From the NCBI GenBank assembly GCA_050084515.1, contig CM114271.1:50654001-50718000 (forward strand): a stretch of 64,000 nucleotides of DNA, in the 5' to 3' direction. Below, piece by piece: positions 34,494-45,666 of this stretch. Origin of the DNA: Blasia pusilla. Its lineage: Eukaryota > Marchantiophyta > Marchantiopsida > Blasiales. Made by a program: the position numbers and the translations under genes. A model generated the notes under the pieces. It was not told the origin of the DNA, did no database searches, and saw nothing but the letters and a program-made list of their open reading frames with translations. The first letter of the stretch is position 1; each line of letters begins with the position of its first letter.

Positions 34494-36030
34494 ATCTTGA
34501 CACTAAAGGAACCAAACTCATCTCTCTCACAGAGCATTTGCGCCAACTGGAAAATCTTATGTGGTTGACCTCCCCATGTCACTAAGTCCTAGACGTAAAT
34601 AGTGAGACTCCACATAAATCTATTTCCACCTCTCGTAAGGTGCTAATGCTAGGCCATGTCAAATGTTGCATAGGCTTGGTAGACGTACTTGCCTCATTCC
34701 CTCCTCTAAGTGCATCGACATCCATGACAACAAAACTCCTCAAAGGGCATTCAGGGACCATCAATGGGGTTCCAAAGTTGACAATGTAAATGACTGAGGG
34801 AGCCTAGCTTGCTTGCTTGCTTCCCCTCTTTGGAGATCTAACTCCATATTGCATCCTCATGGCTTTGAAGCTCTTACCTCGCCTCTCGTAACCATTGCAT
34901 GTGTATCCACATGTGCGGTGTTGCAAAGAAATCCCATACCTCATAGATCTCTTGCTATATCCTCGGCTTGGGCGGATCTAGAAGTTAACGCACCTTATGC
35001 ACTTGAAGTAGATTCCGATTGGACTGTTATACCCTAGAGACGTTGCTCCAACTGAGCAATCTTTGCCATAGATGCCTTAGATGCAAGTCCTCCACTCGCT
35101 CTAGCAAGTCGTGGGGCTCTACCTTCACCACGTCCTTGATCTCCTATAACTTGTCCTCTGCCACCTCCACGTTCTCGACCTCCATCTAGACGTGGCTCAA
35201 GATGGACCTTGAGACTAATCTCATGTGTGTGGCCATATCTTTGGCAAGGATCACAATAAGGTAAGGCATACCTACTCTTGGTTGCGTCACATACAATTGG
35301 GAGTCCCACCTAAGTCCAACAATCTTGCTAACAATGTGATCATCCACACATCCAACAAGAAATATATGAGCCCTAGCACTAGCGTAAGACTATATTGGTC
35401 ATGAACCTAGCTCATGCTATTCTCTTATAGCCTTCGATCCCATGACTTGATCTTGAGTTGTATGATACGGAATTGATGGAGACAACGTCACTCATGTCAT
35501 CTCCCTTGAAGATGACGTGCCCATCATTAACATTTTATCCTCAAGTATGTTGAGCTCAATACACTCCACCAAAAAAAATACACACTTGAGAGTAAAAAAA
35601 CCAACATGTAAGAGAGTTGCAAACCCGCACTGTCTTCCACAACTTGTGGTCTAGCATCGCATACCCGAATTGAACCGCTAGTGCCTTTGGTTTGTCACAC
35701 ACTGAGTTGCTTAGATCAATTTTCCAAAGAGGGAATAGGCCTCTTGTAATAATAGGCTCCACAATAATTTGCAACAACTATGGTGAACCCTCAGAGGGAA
35801 CCATCAAGTCTTCTTACATAACGCAGAAGTAGCTAAGTGGCTCGTCCTTCACATGAGTACCAACCTAGTTGATAAGAGGTTGTTTCCTCCCAAAATTCAA
35901 GTGAAAAACCTAGGGGATACAATACAATAGCGTCTACCAAAACATCATAGGACTTGTCAGGTGTCACCATCGCACTATCAATAGGATGGTCGTGCCTCAC
36001 TGCAATCTCATCACAAGGCATGTATTGTAT
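34494..36030 (-). pseudogene. Gypsy-type gag, tandem copy 1
   Basis: Minus-strand gag remnant. Gag core (35777-35556) with FPLWKIDLSN and LAVQFGYAMLDHKLWKTVRV. A zinc-knuckle-like CDPCQRYGHTHE sits at 35309-35034, the last Cys replaced, followed by an Arg/Gly-rich tail. A 3' part (34764-34582) contains CPLRSFVVMDVDALRGG. The same succession recurs in copy 2 about 1.8 kb to the right, with nucleotide similarity over most of its length (for example CTCAAAGGGCAT...GGGACC). Confidence 0.65.
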
Positions 36031-36299
36031 TGAGAATATGCTTCGTAGTGAAGTTTGAATCTAGAATAGAAGTAGATCTCATACTTCCACGACCCCATTG
36101 TTACACATGTTGCCTTCCCCAACTTTAGGGGTTATGCTCTTGAATCAAGAAGAACACGCTCCGGTCAATACATGACTTCGGATGAACCAACCCGCTAGTA
36201 TACTCCATCTTAGTTGTCTTACACAACATCTAGAATTTCTGGTAAGACAAGTGCACCCTCAAGCGTTGGTCTAGCTGGAAATTCTACCACTCTAGTTGT

Positions 36300-37870
36300 T
36301 GCTGCACCTACTCCAAGACTACATCCATCACATCTCCTGTGAGAATCTCGACACTAGAAGAACCAAAATCATCACTCTCATGGAATATCACCAACTTTTG
36401 GAACACGTCTATTGGTTGACCTCTACATATTACCGAGTCCCTGGCCAAAAATTTGTGGAACTCCACACAAAGGTACAAGCACCTCTTGCAATGCTCCAGT
36501 GTTGGGTCGTATGGAATGTTGCATAGGTGTGGTAGACATTCTCTCCTCATCCTCTCCTCTCACTAAATTGGCATCTGCAATAAGAGCACTCCTCAAAGGG
36601 CATCTAGGGACCCTTGATGGGGTCAAAGAGCATTTGACAATGTACATGACTGAGGAAGTCTAGCTTCTTGCCAACTTCCCCTCTTTGGGTATCCAACATC
36701 GGATCCTCGTGGCTCAAAAGCTCTTACCGCACCTCTCGTAACCATTTCATCTCCATCCACCTTTCTGATGTTGCAAAGAAATCCTATACCTCATATATCT
36801 CTTGCCAAAACCTAGGCTTGAGGAGATTGAAAGCCAGTCCATGTGGCTCTTGCACCTAATGGAGATGCTTGTTGGGCCATCATAGCCTAAAGGCAATGCT
36901 CCAATTGAGAGATCCTCATAATAGTTTCCTTAGATGCAAGCCCTCCTTTAGCCTTAGCATGTGGTGGGCTTGAACATCTTATACCTTGTCCTTAGCCACC
37001 TCTAGGTCCTTGACTTCCATAATGGTTCAGCTCTGGTTGGAGCTTGAAACATCTCTAAAATGTGGGGCGGTATCTTTGGAAATGATCATGTTGAGGCAAG
37101 GGTGGCATACCCTAGGTTGCCTCATATATATTTGGAGTTTCCATATGCAATCTACTTTGCTATCAACCATCTTATTGACATTATGATCCTCCACACATCC
37201 CAAAAAAAAAATCCTGAAGGCTCTCGAGTAGTGCACTACGACATTGATGGAGACACTATTACTCGTGTTGTCTAACTCCTTCAAACATGACCCGCCTATT
37301 GTCAACACTCTCTCCTCAAGTATGTTGAGCTCAATTTGCTTTGCCAAAAAAATTATATATTTGAGTAGGCAAACCAACATGTAAGAGAGTTGCATCACGT
37401 ACTCTTTTCTGTAACTCTCAGTCTAGCATTGCATACCAAAACTGAACCGCTTGTGCCTCCGTTATACCCTCGGTCGTTGTGATCAATACTCGAAGTGATA
37501 CATAGGCCTCCCGTAGACTCTCCCCTACTTTTTGGTGAAACTCATGCATCAATTTCAGCTTGTCAATTGTCATTCCATGGTAGTTTTTCCCCAACTCTTG
37601 GAAGAGCTTAACCAATGGGTTGAACCGGAGTAGTACTCGTCTGGTCAATGTTGTAACATTCAGGTTGAAAACTTCTCCAAGTGTCTCCTCTGTGCATATA
37701 TATAGTGGTTGTTGTTGCAACTATCACATCATACACAGTACACCTAATGAGGGACACATACCGCCCATTGAGGCCAAAATAGTCTCCACGCATTAATCTC
37801 CGCCTTGTGAAGAATTAAAATTAAACTCATCGTAGAAAAGTTCTTTCCATACCATGAAGGGGTCAAATCT
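36300..37870 (-). pseudogene. Gypsy-type gag, tandem copy 2
   Basis: Second minus-strand copy. The core at 37720-37418 is clear: LLRFNPLVKLFQELGKNYHG, KLKLMHEFHQKVGESLREAY, AQAVQFWYAMLD. The 3' part (36647-36423) carries CPLRSALIADANLVRGEDEE, matching copy 1. The knuckle region near 36,9xx-37,1xx is too decayed to read. Head-to-tail arrangement with copy 1; no intact LTR was found between them. Confidence 0.65.
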
Positions 37871-37921
37871 TTGAGAGCGTGTCCTACTAAATGCATGCTT
37901 CCCCAACATTAAAGATTTACA

Positions 37922-37945
37922 TTCAAGGAGAGTAGGCGCACGACA
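37922..37945 (+). repeat. Isolated 24-bp chromovirus LTR terminus
   Basis: TTCAAGGAGAGTAGGCGCAC followed by GACA, identical to the end of the LTR at 9869-9892 and one base different from 3567-3590. Neither the rest of the LTR nor a primer-binding site follows. Confidence 0.85.
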
Positions 37946-38199
37946 TTATTGGTCTAGGTAATTTGAACATTTTTTTCAAAAGGAAGGCATCATCCACCAT
38001 TTCATCATTCCTAGTACACCTCGGAAAAAATGGAGTGGTAGAGCAAATGTTGTAATTGAGTAATGCATGAATGAAGAAAAGATATTGGACAAAAATTGTA
38101 AATTTTGCTTGTTATCTGATAAATCTATCCTTTGGTTCTTCTATTGGATGTAAAATTCCTATAAAGTAATGGCATGATACTTTTGCAAATTACTCTTTA

Positions 38200-40087
38200 C
38201 TTAGAGTGGTAAGACAAGCGGTTGAAGTTCGACCCAAAGGTTAGAAAGTGCAACTTTCTAGGATATCACAAGGGAATGGAAGGGTATAGATTGTGGGATC
38301 CTAGTATATGCAAGATTTTTGTGGGTAGAGATATGTCCTTTGATGAGAAGGCTATTTTGAAAGCTCATATGAAGAGTGAGGTAAGAGATGAGAGTCTAAT
38401 GTTTGAGGCCATAGAGGTAGAGGTAGAAATTTTTCATATGAGTGTTTCACAATTAGGGGTTGGGAGTCTTATTGGAGTTCAGACTACACCACAACTTTTC
38501 AGGTCAAATAGACCTAGGAGATCCCCAAACATTTGGGTTTTCGAGTGTAGATGATGTTGCACCTACTCTTCTTACATAGAATGGCAAGCCTTCATGTTAC
38601 AAAGAGGCCTTGGAGGTTTGGGTGTAGTAAAGATGGATGCTTTCCATGGAAGAAGGAATGCAATGTCTTCGATATAATTACACATGGGACTTGGTGTGGT
38701 TTCCTAAGGACAAGAAGGCAATCAAATATAGATGGGTATATCGGAGGAAGGATGCGAAGGAAGGACTTCTTGAGACTGGTAGAGATAGATACAAGGTGAG
38801 ACTTGTGGCAAAGGGATATGCTTAAAGGAAAGGCATAGACTTAAATGAGGTTTTCTCAATAGTGGTAAAGATTGCATCCATTTGTGTATTTCTAGGCATA
38901 GTAGCTCTATATGACCTACAGTTGGAGCAACTTGATGATAGAATTTCCTTCTTCCATGCACATCTCAAGAGAACTTGTACAAGTACAAGAGAAGGAGAAC
39001 TTGGTGTGCAAATTGAAATTTTCCTTGTAAGGATTCAAGCAAAGTTCAAGGCAATGATGTAAGAGATTTGATACATTCATGAGAGTACATGGGTATACTT
39101 GTAGTGAGTATGACTGTTCTGTGTATCTAAAGAAGAAAAAAAGAGGTTCTCATTTTGGGTATATTTTCTTGGTGTTATGTGATCATGATATGCTCATCAC
39201 TACTGAGCATATGAAAGATAAAGCTCAACTCATGAGAAAATTGAGCAAGGAGTTCATCTTGAAGGAGTTGGGTCCTTCAAAGAGGATTCTTGAGATATAT
39301 ATCGATAGGAATTGGAAGAATAGACGGTTTTGGATGTCCTGAGGAAGGACCTTGGGAAGGTACTTGAACGACTTAGCATGGAGAATGCTAAATCTATGAG
39401 CAATCCTTTAGGTAGTCATTTTAGAATCTCTTTAGTTAACAATCTTGTGACTAAAGATGAAGGAGAGCAATGTCGGAGGTTCCTTTTGAGAGTGGGGTTG
39501 GAAGTTTGATTATGCAATAACATGTTCTTGACCAAAGACAAGGTATCTCGTTAGTGTGGTTAGCATGTTTATGTTAAACCCAAGGAAGCAACATTGGGAA
39601 GTAGTGAAGTGGATTCTTCGTTACTTGAAAGTGACAATGAACATGGGAATTTTCTTGGATGGTAGAGTTGATGGAGCTGGAGCTTAAGTTGGTTATGTGG
39701 ATTTTGATTTTGCAAGAGATTTGGACAAAAGGAGGTCTACCATAGGTTTTGTGTACACATTGGTGCATGTGGATGGACCAGTTAGTTGGAAGTCCAACTA
39801 CACTACAAGCTTCTATAGCACAATCTAACATAGAGGCTTAGAGTATGGATGCATTAGAGGCAATAAAGGATGCTATTTGGATATGGAGACTTGTAATTGA
39901 GCTTAGCTTGACAAAGCACATTGATGTTCGATATCATGTCATTCGAGATGCACTAATTGAGAGTGTGATCAACCTTTTGAAGATAGGCACTGAGGAGAAT
40001 CTAGTAGATATGTTGACAAAGCCAATTTTTGTAGACAAGTTCAAACATCATTTGGACTTGTTGCATGGTCTACTTTCCTACGCATGA
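38200..40087 (+). pseudogene. Ty1/copia pol, 3' half, broken
   Basis: Starts in the integrase C-terminal part (KFDPKVRKCNFLGY, EGYRLWDPSICK). RT follows: WVYRRKDA, RYKVRLVAKGYAQ-like with one stop, YDLQLEQLD, YDCSVYLKKKK, and the catalytic region LVLCDHDMLITTEH, where the YVDDML-like motif reads CDHDML. KLSKEFILKELGPSKRILEI is next. RNase H: WEVVKWILRYLK, DFARDLDKRRSTIGFVYTL, PVSWKS, and the closing NLVDMLTKPI (40010-40030). Gag, protease and the integrase core are missing, so it is 5' truncated. Multiple shifts. Confidence 0.88.
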
Positions 40088-41012
40088 TATCAAGAATACT
40101 CTTACAATTTGCCTAATTGGAGTGGATAGAATATAAGATCAAGATTGTTGCATATATATGTCTCTAATTTTATCAGTTACAAGAGTGACAACATGAAGGT
40201 TCCTAAAAGGCGAGCTTGCTCTAGCTCGCCGTCTATGAATGCCCAAATTGGAGGGTCTCGAAAGGGGGCGGGGGCTAGGGATTGGGGACTGGGGACTGGC
40301 CCTTGTGGTATGGTACACACACTAGTTTCATGGCTATTCAACTAAATGCATGTTAGATTTTAGTAGTGTCATTCTGCGCGCAAGAGCTCGCAATGTACGA
40401 TGTGTGTAAATTTCACTAAAGCAACTTGAAATTGTTTGATCATGGATGTAATTTCTGGACAAGAAGTGAACCATACACATCATGCATAATTTATTTGAGT
40501 AATTTTCCAATTTCTTCCAATAGATTATTAATGAAAGAGTGGGATAAGGTATCAAGGATTTCCATACAATGAACCGCCTCAACCGGTAGTTTTATTTGCT
40601 CTAGAGGGGATGTCAACGGATTGCATGTTACTTAAGACGCCATGGAGTGTTATAAACTTTTCCACACCATTTTTATGGGATATGGATGATTGTGATACCT
40701 AGGGATCCACAAGCTAGGGGATTCAAAGAATTCTCACGCATGTTCGAAACCATCGAGTTGGATGATTTTATGGCTGAGTTGGACAATTGATGAGATGCAT
40801 AGAGGATGCAAAACCAACAAAGGGTGTCCTACTAAACGTTGATGTGGAGAAGATCCTTGGTAAGAGCCGCTGCCAAAAACTTGATACAAAGTCTTGGCTC
40901 TCGAGTGGAACTCCCAAGACGTGAAGCTCTCCAACAGGTGTCTAGAATTCGTCGGGTAAATGAATATCAGCCGGCAAGCCTGATGGAGATCAAGCCTTGC
41001 ACTTTCCCACCT
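40088..41012. other. No gene; contains a G-quadruplex motif
   Basis: Plain DNA after the copia remnant. An 8-bp hairpin GGCGAGCT (40209-40216) with AGCTCGCC (40223-40230) lies near a G-run cluster at 40264-40294. Confidence 0.5.
40264..40294 (+). other. Predicted G-quadruplex motif
   Basis: Five G-tracts of 3-5 bases with loops of 1-3 bases: GGGGGCGGGGGCTAGGG, then ATTGGGG and ACTGGGG. It fits the G3+N1-7 pattern well; folding is not shown. Confidence 0.7.
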
Positions 41013-42437
41013 TCACCATGAGGCTGACACGTGCCAACTATGCTGAAAAGTGCTGAAATGCAGGAACAACCAGGTATCCGGGGCCAATAATGTGAGTACC
41101 ATCTGCCAACGAAGGGAAAATGCAACCCGGGAAAGCCTCCACTGTAGAAATAATTGCTTGATAATGAGCCAAAGTAAACAATGCACCACCCAAGGGATCA
41201 CCTTGACAAGTCTCAGCAGCAAACTCCAAAACTGTGACCTCCTCCTCGAACTTGCCGTGGTGAAAAAGAGGGTCGAAGGGGCCCCATAGAAACACTGCAC
41301 GAAGGGAATCAGGCTCCCAATAGGACTGTAAGCCCGTCTCTCAACTCCGTGAAGATAGCTGCTCGAGACATTGAGTCGAAGGCATTCTCCACGTCAACTT
41401 GGAGAACCACCCACTCAAGATATATATCCAGACAAGCCCTCAAACCTAAGGCTAATTCTCACAACCAACTGGCGTGGAAACATTGAATTAGTGCGGACTC
41501 AGATGTGAGTGGAAAGCCTTATGGAATTGCAAAGCAATAGTGCGACTCACCAACCGCGAGAGCACCTCAGCTATGGCATTCGGGCGGATCCCTCCATCCT
41601 CCTTTGACAACGCCAAAAGTCGCCTCGCCTCCAATACCTAGGCCACTTTTGTTGGCACTCTCCCCTGAGCTAGGTGAGAGGCAACCTGAAGCAACTCGAA
41701 AAAGCCGCTTGTAGAGTTCTCAGGGGGAAAGCAATCACAAAGGTGTTCGCACATCATACCAGAAAACCCTCCCGCTACTATCCTAGGAGAACGCCCGAAT
41801 GCCCGTGCAAAGATAGAGGGTTCAGGCATAAAGCCGTGTCAAGATGGAAGTCACGTACAAAAGTTGGAATTTCAACCACTAGACGAGGATGGAGCCTCCG
41901 TAGGGTGTTGATTGTAACAGTGAAAGGAGGAGCCATGTCCATAGGGCGAAGCGCACGAGCCGCTCGCGAGAACTCACCTGCTCGTCCAAGTATCCTACAT
42001 CGTCGTAACCTAGATGCTACAAGATCATCCGTTTGGAAACCAAGTGAAGATCTACCTCTGGCATATGCTACAAACTTGCTCTACAAAGACTCCCAATCGC
42101 CTCCTCGAAATCTCCGCAATCGGACCACAACCTCTCTATGGCCAGCCTTCCCTCCCCAGGTTTAACAAAGACGCCATCGTGGAAAGAGAGGTAGTAGATA
42201 CCAAGAAAGCTCATCCATAGGATCAAGTGCGATCCTAGATAAAGGAAGGAGGAAAGCCTTGCAGAGCTCATCCCAAATGGCATGGGAGATCCTATGAAAC
42301 AACCTCGGGCAGGGAAAACGGGTCTCAAAGAGGCCCATGATGCTGCCAAGATGGGACCTCAACCACTTCCATGCCTCGGGGGGTGGCGATGATGCATGAA
42401 ATACCAATGAGCATCCATGGTCGACTGGAGGAACCAT
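41013..42437 (-). pseudogene. LINE-type reverse transcriptase, broken
   Basis: Minus-strand RT blocks in order. Upstream part (42437-42068): WKWLRSHLGSIMGLFETRFP and a DELCKAFLLPLSRI helix. Finger and palm, in shifting frames from about 41660 to 41350: LLALSKEDGGIRPNAIAEVL, LQFHKAFPL, WVVLQVDVENAFDSMSRAAI (palm Asp). Then from 41295: CQGDPLGGALFTLAHYQAII, and FPSLADGTHIIGPGYLVVPA, where ADGT replaces the catalytic ADDT. The QGDPLG and F..LADDT-like motifs identify a non-LTR RT. No endonuclease domain or poly-A tail was found. Confidence 0.82.
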
Positions 42438-43420
42438 CCATCCAAATCTATCAAAGTCATGATGTTTAGCCGCTAAGTGGTTCCGAATTCATGAACGTGT
42501 GAAGAATTTGGGACAACAAGGACATTTTGTATCCCGACTAGACGACCCATGGGCCCCTACATGAGAGGCCGATGCGGGTCGAGGCATAGACACTACTCAC
42601 CAAGAAGAGAAAATGACCGCCTCCATCAAACTTGAGAGACAATCCCCACAAGCATCCGCCGCACAACCCCCATTTGAACTAGCACTAATGGTAATCGACT
42701 ATGTTCCCGTCCATAGTAATGTTCCCCCTAGTATGAAAAGTCATCTACCTTCCTCACCTAGAACTTCTGGCCCAACCCCCTCCCAAAAAGAAACTAGAGG
42801 TAGTATGGAGGTACTAATAATGTGGAAAGAGAATAGACAAAATTGGAGAAAAATGTATGGGAATAGAGGTCTACATAAGGGTGGGATAACGGAGAAAAAT
42901 ATGGGTCAAATGAGAGCGAGAAATATGCATGGCCACAAGGGAAGGATGTAGAGAAGAATGGGTGGTGTGGAAGAACAACATGAGTTATCTTGGAAACATT
43001 CATAACATGACAACGAGGCAAGACAACAAAGGGGACCCAAATACCTACATGAGAAATCCTAAAAAGATAAGGAATCTAAAAAATAGAATAAAACAAAAAA
43101 ATGCTTCACTATAAGATTGATGTTGCGGATCAAAACGTAGAGAAGATTCAGATCTCCATTTTGGCATATCACACAACCCCCTCCCTCCTCCTTCCCTCCG
43201 TGGCATCCTCCTCCACCGTTCCCGTCCGCCTCCATTGCTACCATCGAAAGGACAGCCAAAGAGGAGGAGGAAAGGGAAAAAAATTTGTTTAAGGGAGAAA
43301 ATTTCATGAATAGTCTGGAGAACACACTTGTCATGTCATATTCTAGTCAATCAGGATGTGTCCATTTACTTTAGCCGTGGGAGGGACTTAGGGAGATGAC
43401 ACCACAACTCAGGGTCTCCT
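42438..43420. other. No gene recognised
   Basis: A 112-codon plus-strand open frame (42613-42951) reads as a low-complexity, Pro/Ser-rich then basic protein with no known domain. The rest is non-coding. It may be the 5' part of the LINE or a separate fragment. Confidence 0.4.
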
Positions 43421-43690
43421 AGCCCTTATTGAATAGCCCTGCACCACCATGCCTTCAAGCCGAGGGGGGGAGGGTCATAGATCTCACTCCCGGCCCTTAT
43501 TCAAGCACACTGCACCTCCATGCATTCAAGCGGCTGGGGTTGCACATCTCCCTGCCTCCCCTTGTATAAGCACACTGCACCTTGTAGCCGCTAGGGTGGT
43601 AGACTTCCCTCTCCCTGCCCTTATTCAAGCACACTGCACCTCCATGTCTTCAAGCCGATGGCGTTGCGTACCCGTTCCTTTACATTTAAG
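43421..43690 (+). repeat. Minisatellite, about four units of 59-71 bp
   Basis: Units are marked by CCCTTATTCAAGCACACTGC followed by ACC. The GCACC landmark occurs at 43441, 43512, 43577 and 43636. An overlapping open frame (43449-43724) is a by-product of the repeats. Confidence 0.85.
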
Positions 43691-43728
43691 TTCTGAACAA
43701 AGCTCTTGCCCCCACCCGGCATAGATGA

Positions 43729-45190
43729 GTGATATTCATCCCCTATTCTATTGTAGACTTTGAATTTTTTGGCTCTTCAATTCTTTTGATCTGTGCGCCG
43801 ATCATTTTCTCCCGATTTTGTAGCCTCATGTGTTTTCTTCGGCGTCCAACGTCCATCGCTCGGCTCATAGTCAAGCAGAAAAGAGGAGAGAACATTGTAA
43901 TTTTACTAACACATCCACCATGAGAGGGTTACGCACTTGGTGGTCACTCACTTTTGCTTTGCAATTGTCAAAGGACGGCCATGAGGCGTTGAGAGCTGGA
44001 ATGTTCAGTGCTCCTTGGACAAATGAAATTAGATCTGTGTCGATTTTGTGATCAATGTAAGCGTTTGTAAGGTGGAAGCTTCCTGCTCGCTTGCCAGGGA
44101 GGTGTGCAATTCACAACAGAAAATGCGGTTCATCAGAATGCATGCAGAAATTACCCCTTGGGGATTGATTATGGCTGGAAGATTTGGGCTATGTTGGTGC
44201 ATTCGAGCGAGGATAAGAGTACAACGAAGTGGCTTGCACTTCTTGACATCCATTCCATAATTTTGTCCATCACTCAGATGGGATAGGATTTGTTCGTCTT
44301 ACTTAGACGTGGGATGGGTGGAAAACCTCTAAATGTCCAATCCCATTGACAAGTCTTGTGGATTATTTCTGTTGATCACGTCATGTCAAACCAAACCGCA
44401 CAACTTCAAGTTGGAGCTATGGCAAAGCACATCGGTTCGTGACCGAGACTGCATAACCTAGACAACAAAATGTGTTGGCTTGCGGCGATAGTTTCCTCTA
44501 ACTTATTATTTTTTGACCATGTTGTAGGTTTGGGTACATGCATTAGACCATACACTAACAGCTGATATAGAGACAGTCGATCTCACGAATGAATTTTTTC
44601 AGTTTACATGAGGAGCTTACATGAGGAGACGTTCACCAGTGAATGTGCGAGAAGAGCTGCAACTGCACTCCACTCCCTATCAAAGTGATAGCACCCCGCG
44701 TCCTTGTGCAGCCATGGAGCAACTAATCGGTAGCGAGGTCTTGATCTCTACAATCCAATGATGCTTGAAAGTTGTATACGGGAGTGACAAATTTCTTTCC
44801 TGGATCGCTCGTAATGTGGAAAGTAATGTGTTCATTTCAAATTGAACTTTCGATATTTTTTGGGGCTATGAAATCGAGAAATGTAAACAATGTTTTTAAT
44901 TGGCACTCGCGTGGTTAACAATAACTCAAAGTCTTGGAACGTCTTCAACTAGTACGATAGTGCTTTCACGTTGTGCAAGGATAACATTCATATCTTCACT
45001 CCCGACCTTTGGGCTTGCGTACCTAATTTCCTTTCCTATACGTCGAATGGCTCTCCTTCCGAGGTTCACGACTCGACAGAGCTGTGGCGTCACTACATTA
45101 CTAGTCTATGTTTTGGATCCGCATTAGAATTTCCGTTAGATTTTGTGAAGGATGGATGGATGAAGCGATCGATCATCGCCAGCGTACGAG
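43729..45190 (+). other. Unrecognised coding-like stretch
   Basis: Plus-strand pieces that look like protein: TWWSLTFALQLSKDGHEALR (near 43935), PLGIDYGWKIWAMLVHSSED (near 44155), and IFTPDLWACVPNFLSYTSNG then LCFGSALEFPLDFVKDGWMK (44971-45190). No family is recognised, and splice sites were not resolved. The last piece runs in frame into the 224-bp repeat at 45191. It could be a decayed gene or an unknown element. Confidence 0.35.
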
Positions 45191-45414
45191 AACCAATGTC
45201 CGGGGAGAACCGGGGTTACGTGTTTAGCTAGCCGGAAGAATTTGAGAATTTCCGATTCAGTTTCTCACTTATCGGCTGAAAACTGACGGTTCAGGAAGGG
45301 ATTCCTTTGTATTTATATCTGTTTAGCCGGCGTGATTGCAGAAAAGTTCGAAAATTGCCGTTCGGTTTTATAGAGATTGGAAATGTATTGGTTGTCATGA
45401 CAAAACTCCCCGGA
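45191..45414 (+). repeat. 224-bp dispersed repeat, copy A
   Basis: Direct-orientation match to 58434-58657 over exactly 224 bases with no net length change; I estimate about 84 percent identity by eye. It starts AACCAATGTCCGGGGAGAAC. Compared with copy B, many differences are C to T or G to A. The frame open in copy B is closed here by TAG (S*PEE) and TGA. Confidence 0.88.
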
Positions 45415-45555
45415 CCTTGGCGAGAACTTACAGTTGCTGAATCGCTCCCGCGGCCGCCAACGCAAGCTTCGGTGGACTAATAGGCTATTTGTTTCTCCAA
45501 CACCAGGAAGAAATCATCGCTCTGTCCACACAAGTGGACCTGGTTTCGTAGTAAA

Positions 45556-45583
45556 CTAGTAAGGTGCCCTTGCGATGCACGGC
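45556..45583 (-). terminator. Helitron 3' terminus: hairpin and CTAG
   Basis: On the minus strand GCCGTGCATCGCAAGGGC is followed by ACCTTA and CTAG, then T. The hairpin CCGTGC/GCAAGG (one mismatch, ATC loop) 8 bases before CTAG is the classic plant Helitron 3' end, where rolling-circle replication stops. The next base T fits insertion between A and T. Confidence 0.85.
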
Positions 45584-45666
45584 TGTAAGAGGGGACCATA
45601 AAAAGATGCAAATGGGTAGAGGGAATCATCTACAAATGTCGATCTCATTTTTTGAATATTTTTATT

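Noticed and set aside
41674-42165. 163-codon plus-strand open frame
   Set aside because: Antisense to the LINE reverse transcriptase, whose minus-strand motifs are clear.
43449-43724. 91-codon open frame
   Set aside because: Translation of a minisatellite; its repeated peptides follow the DNA repeat.
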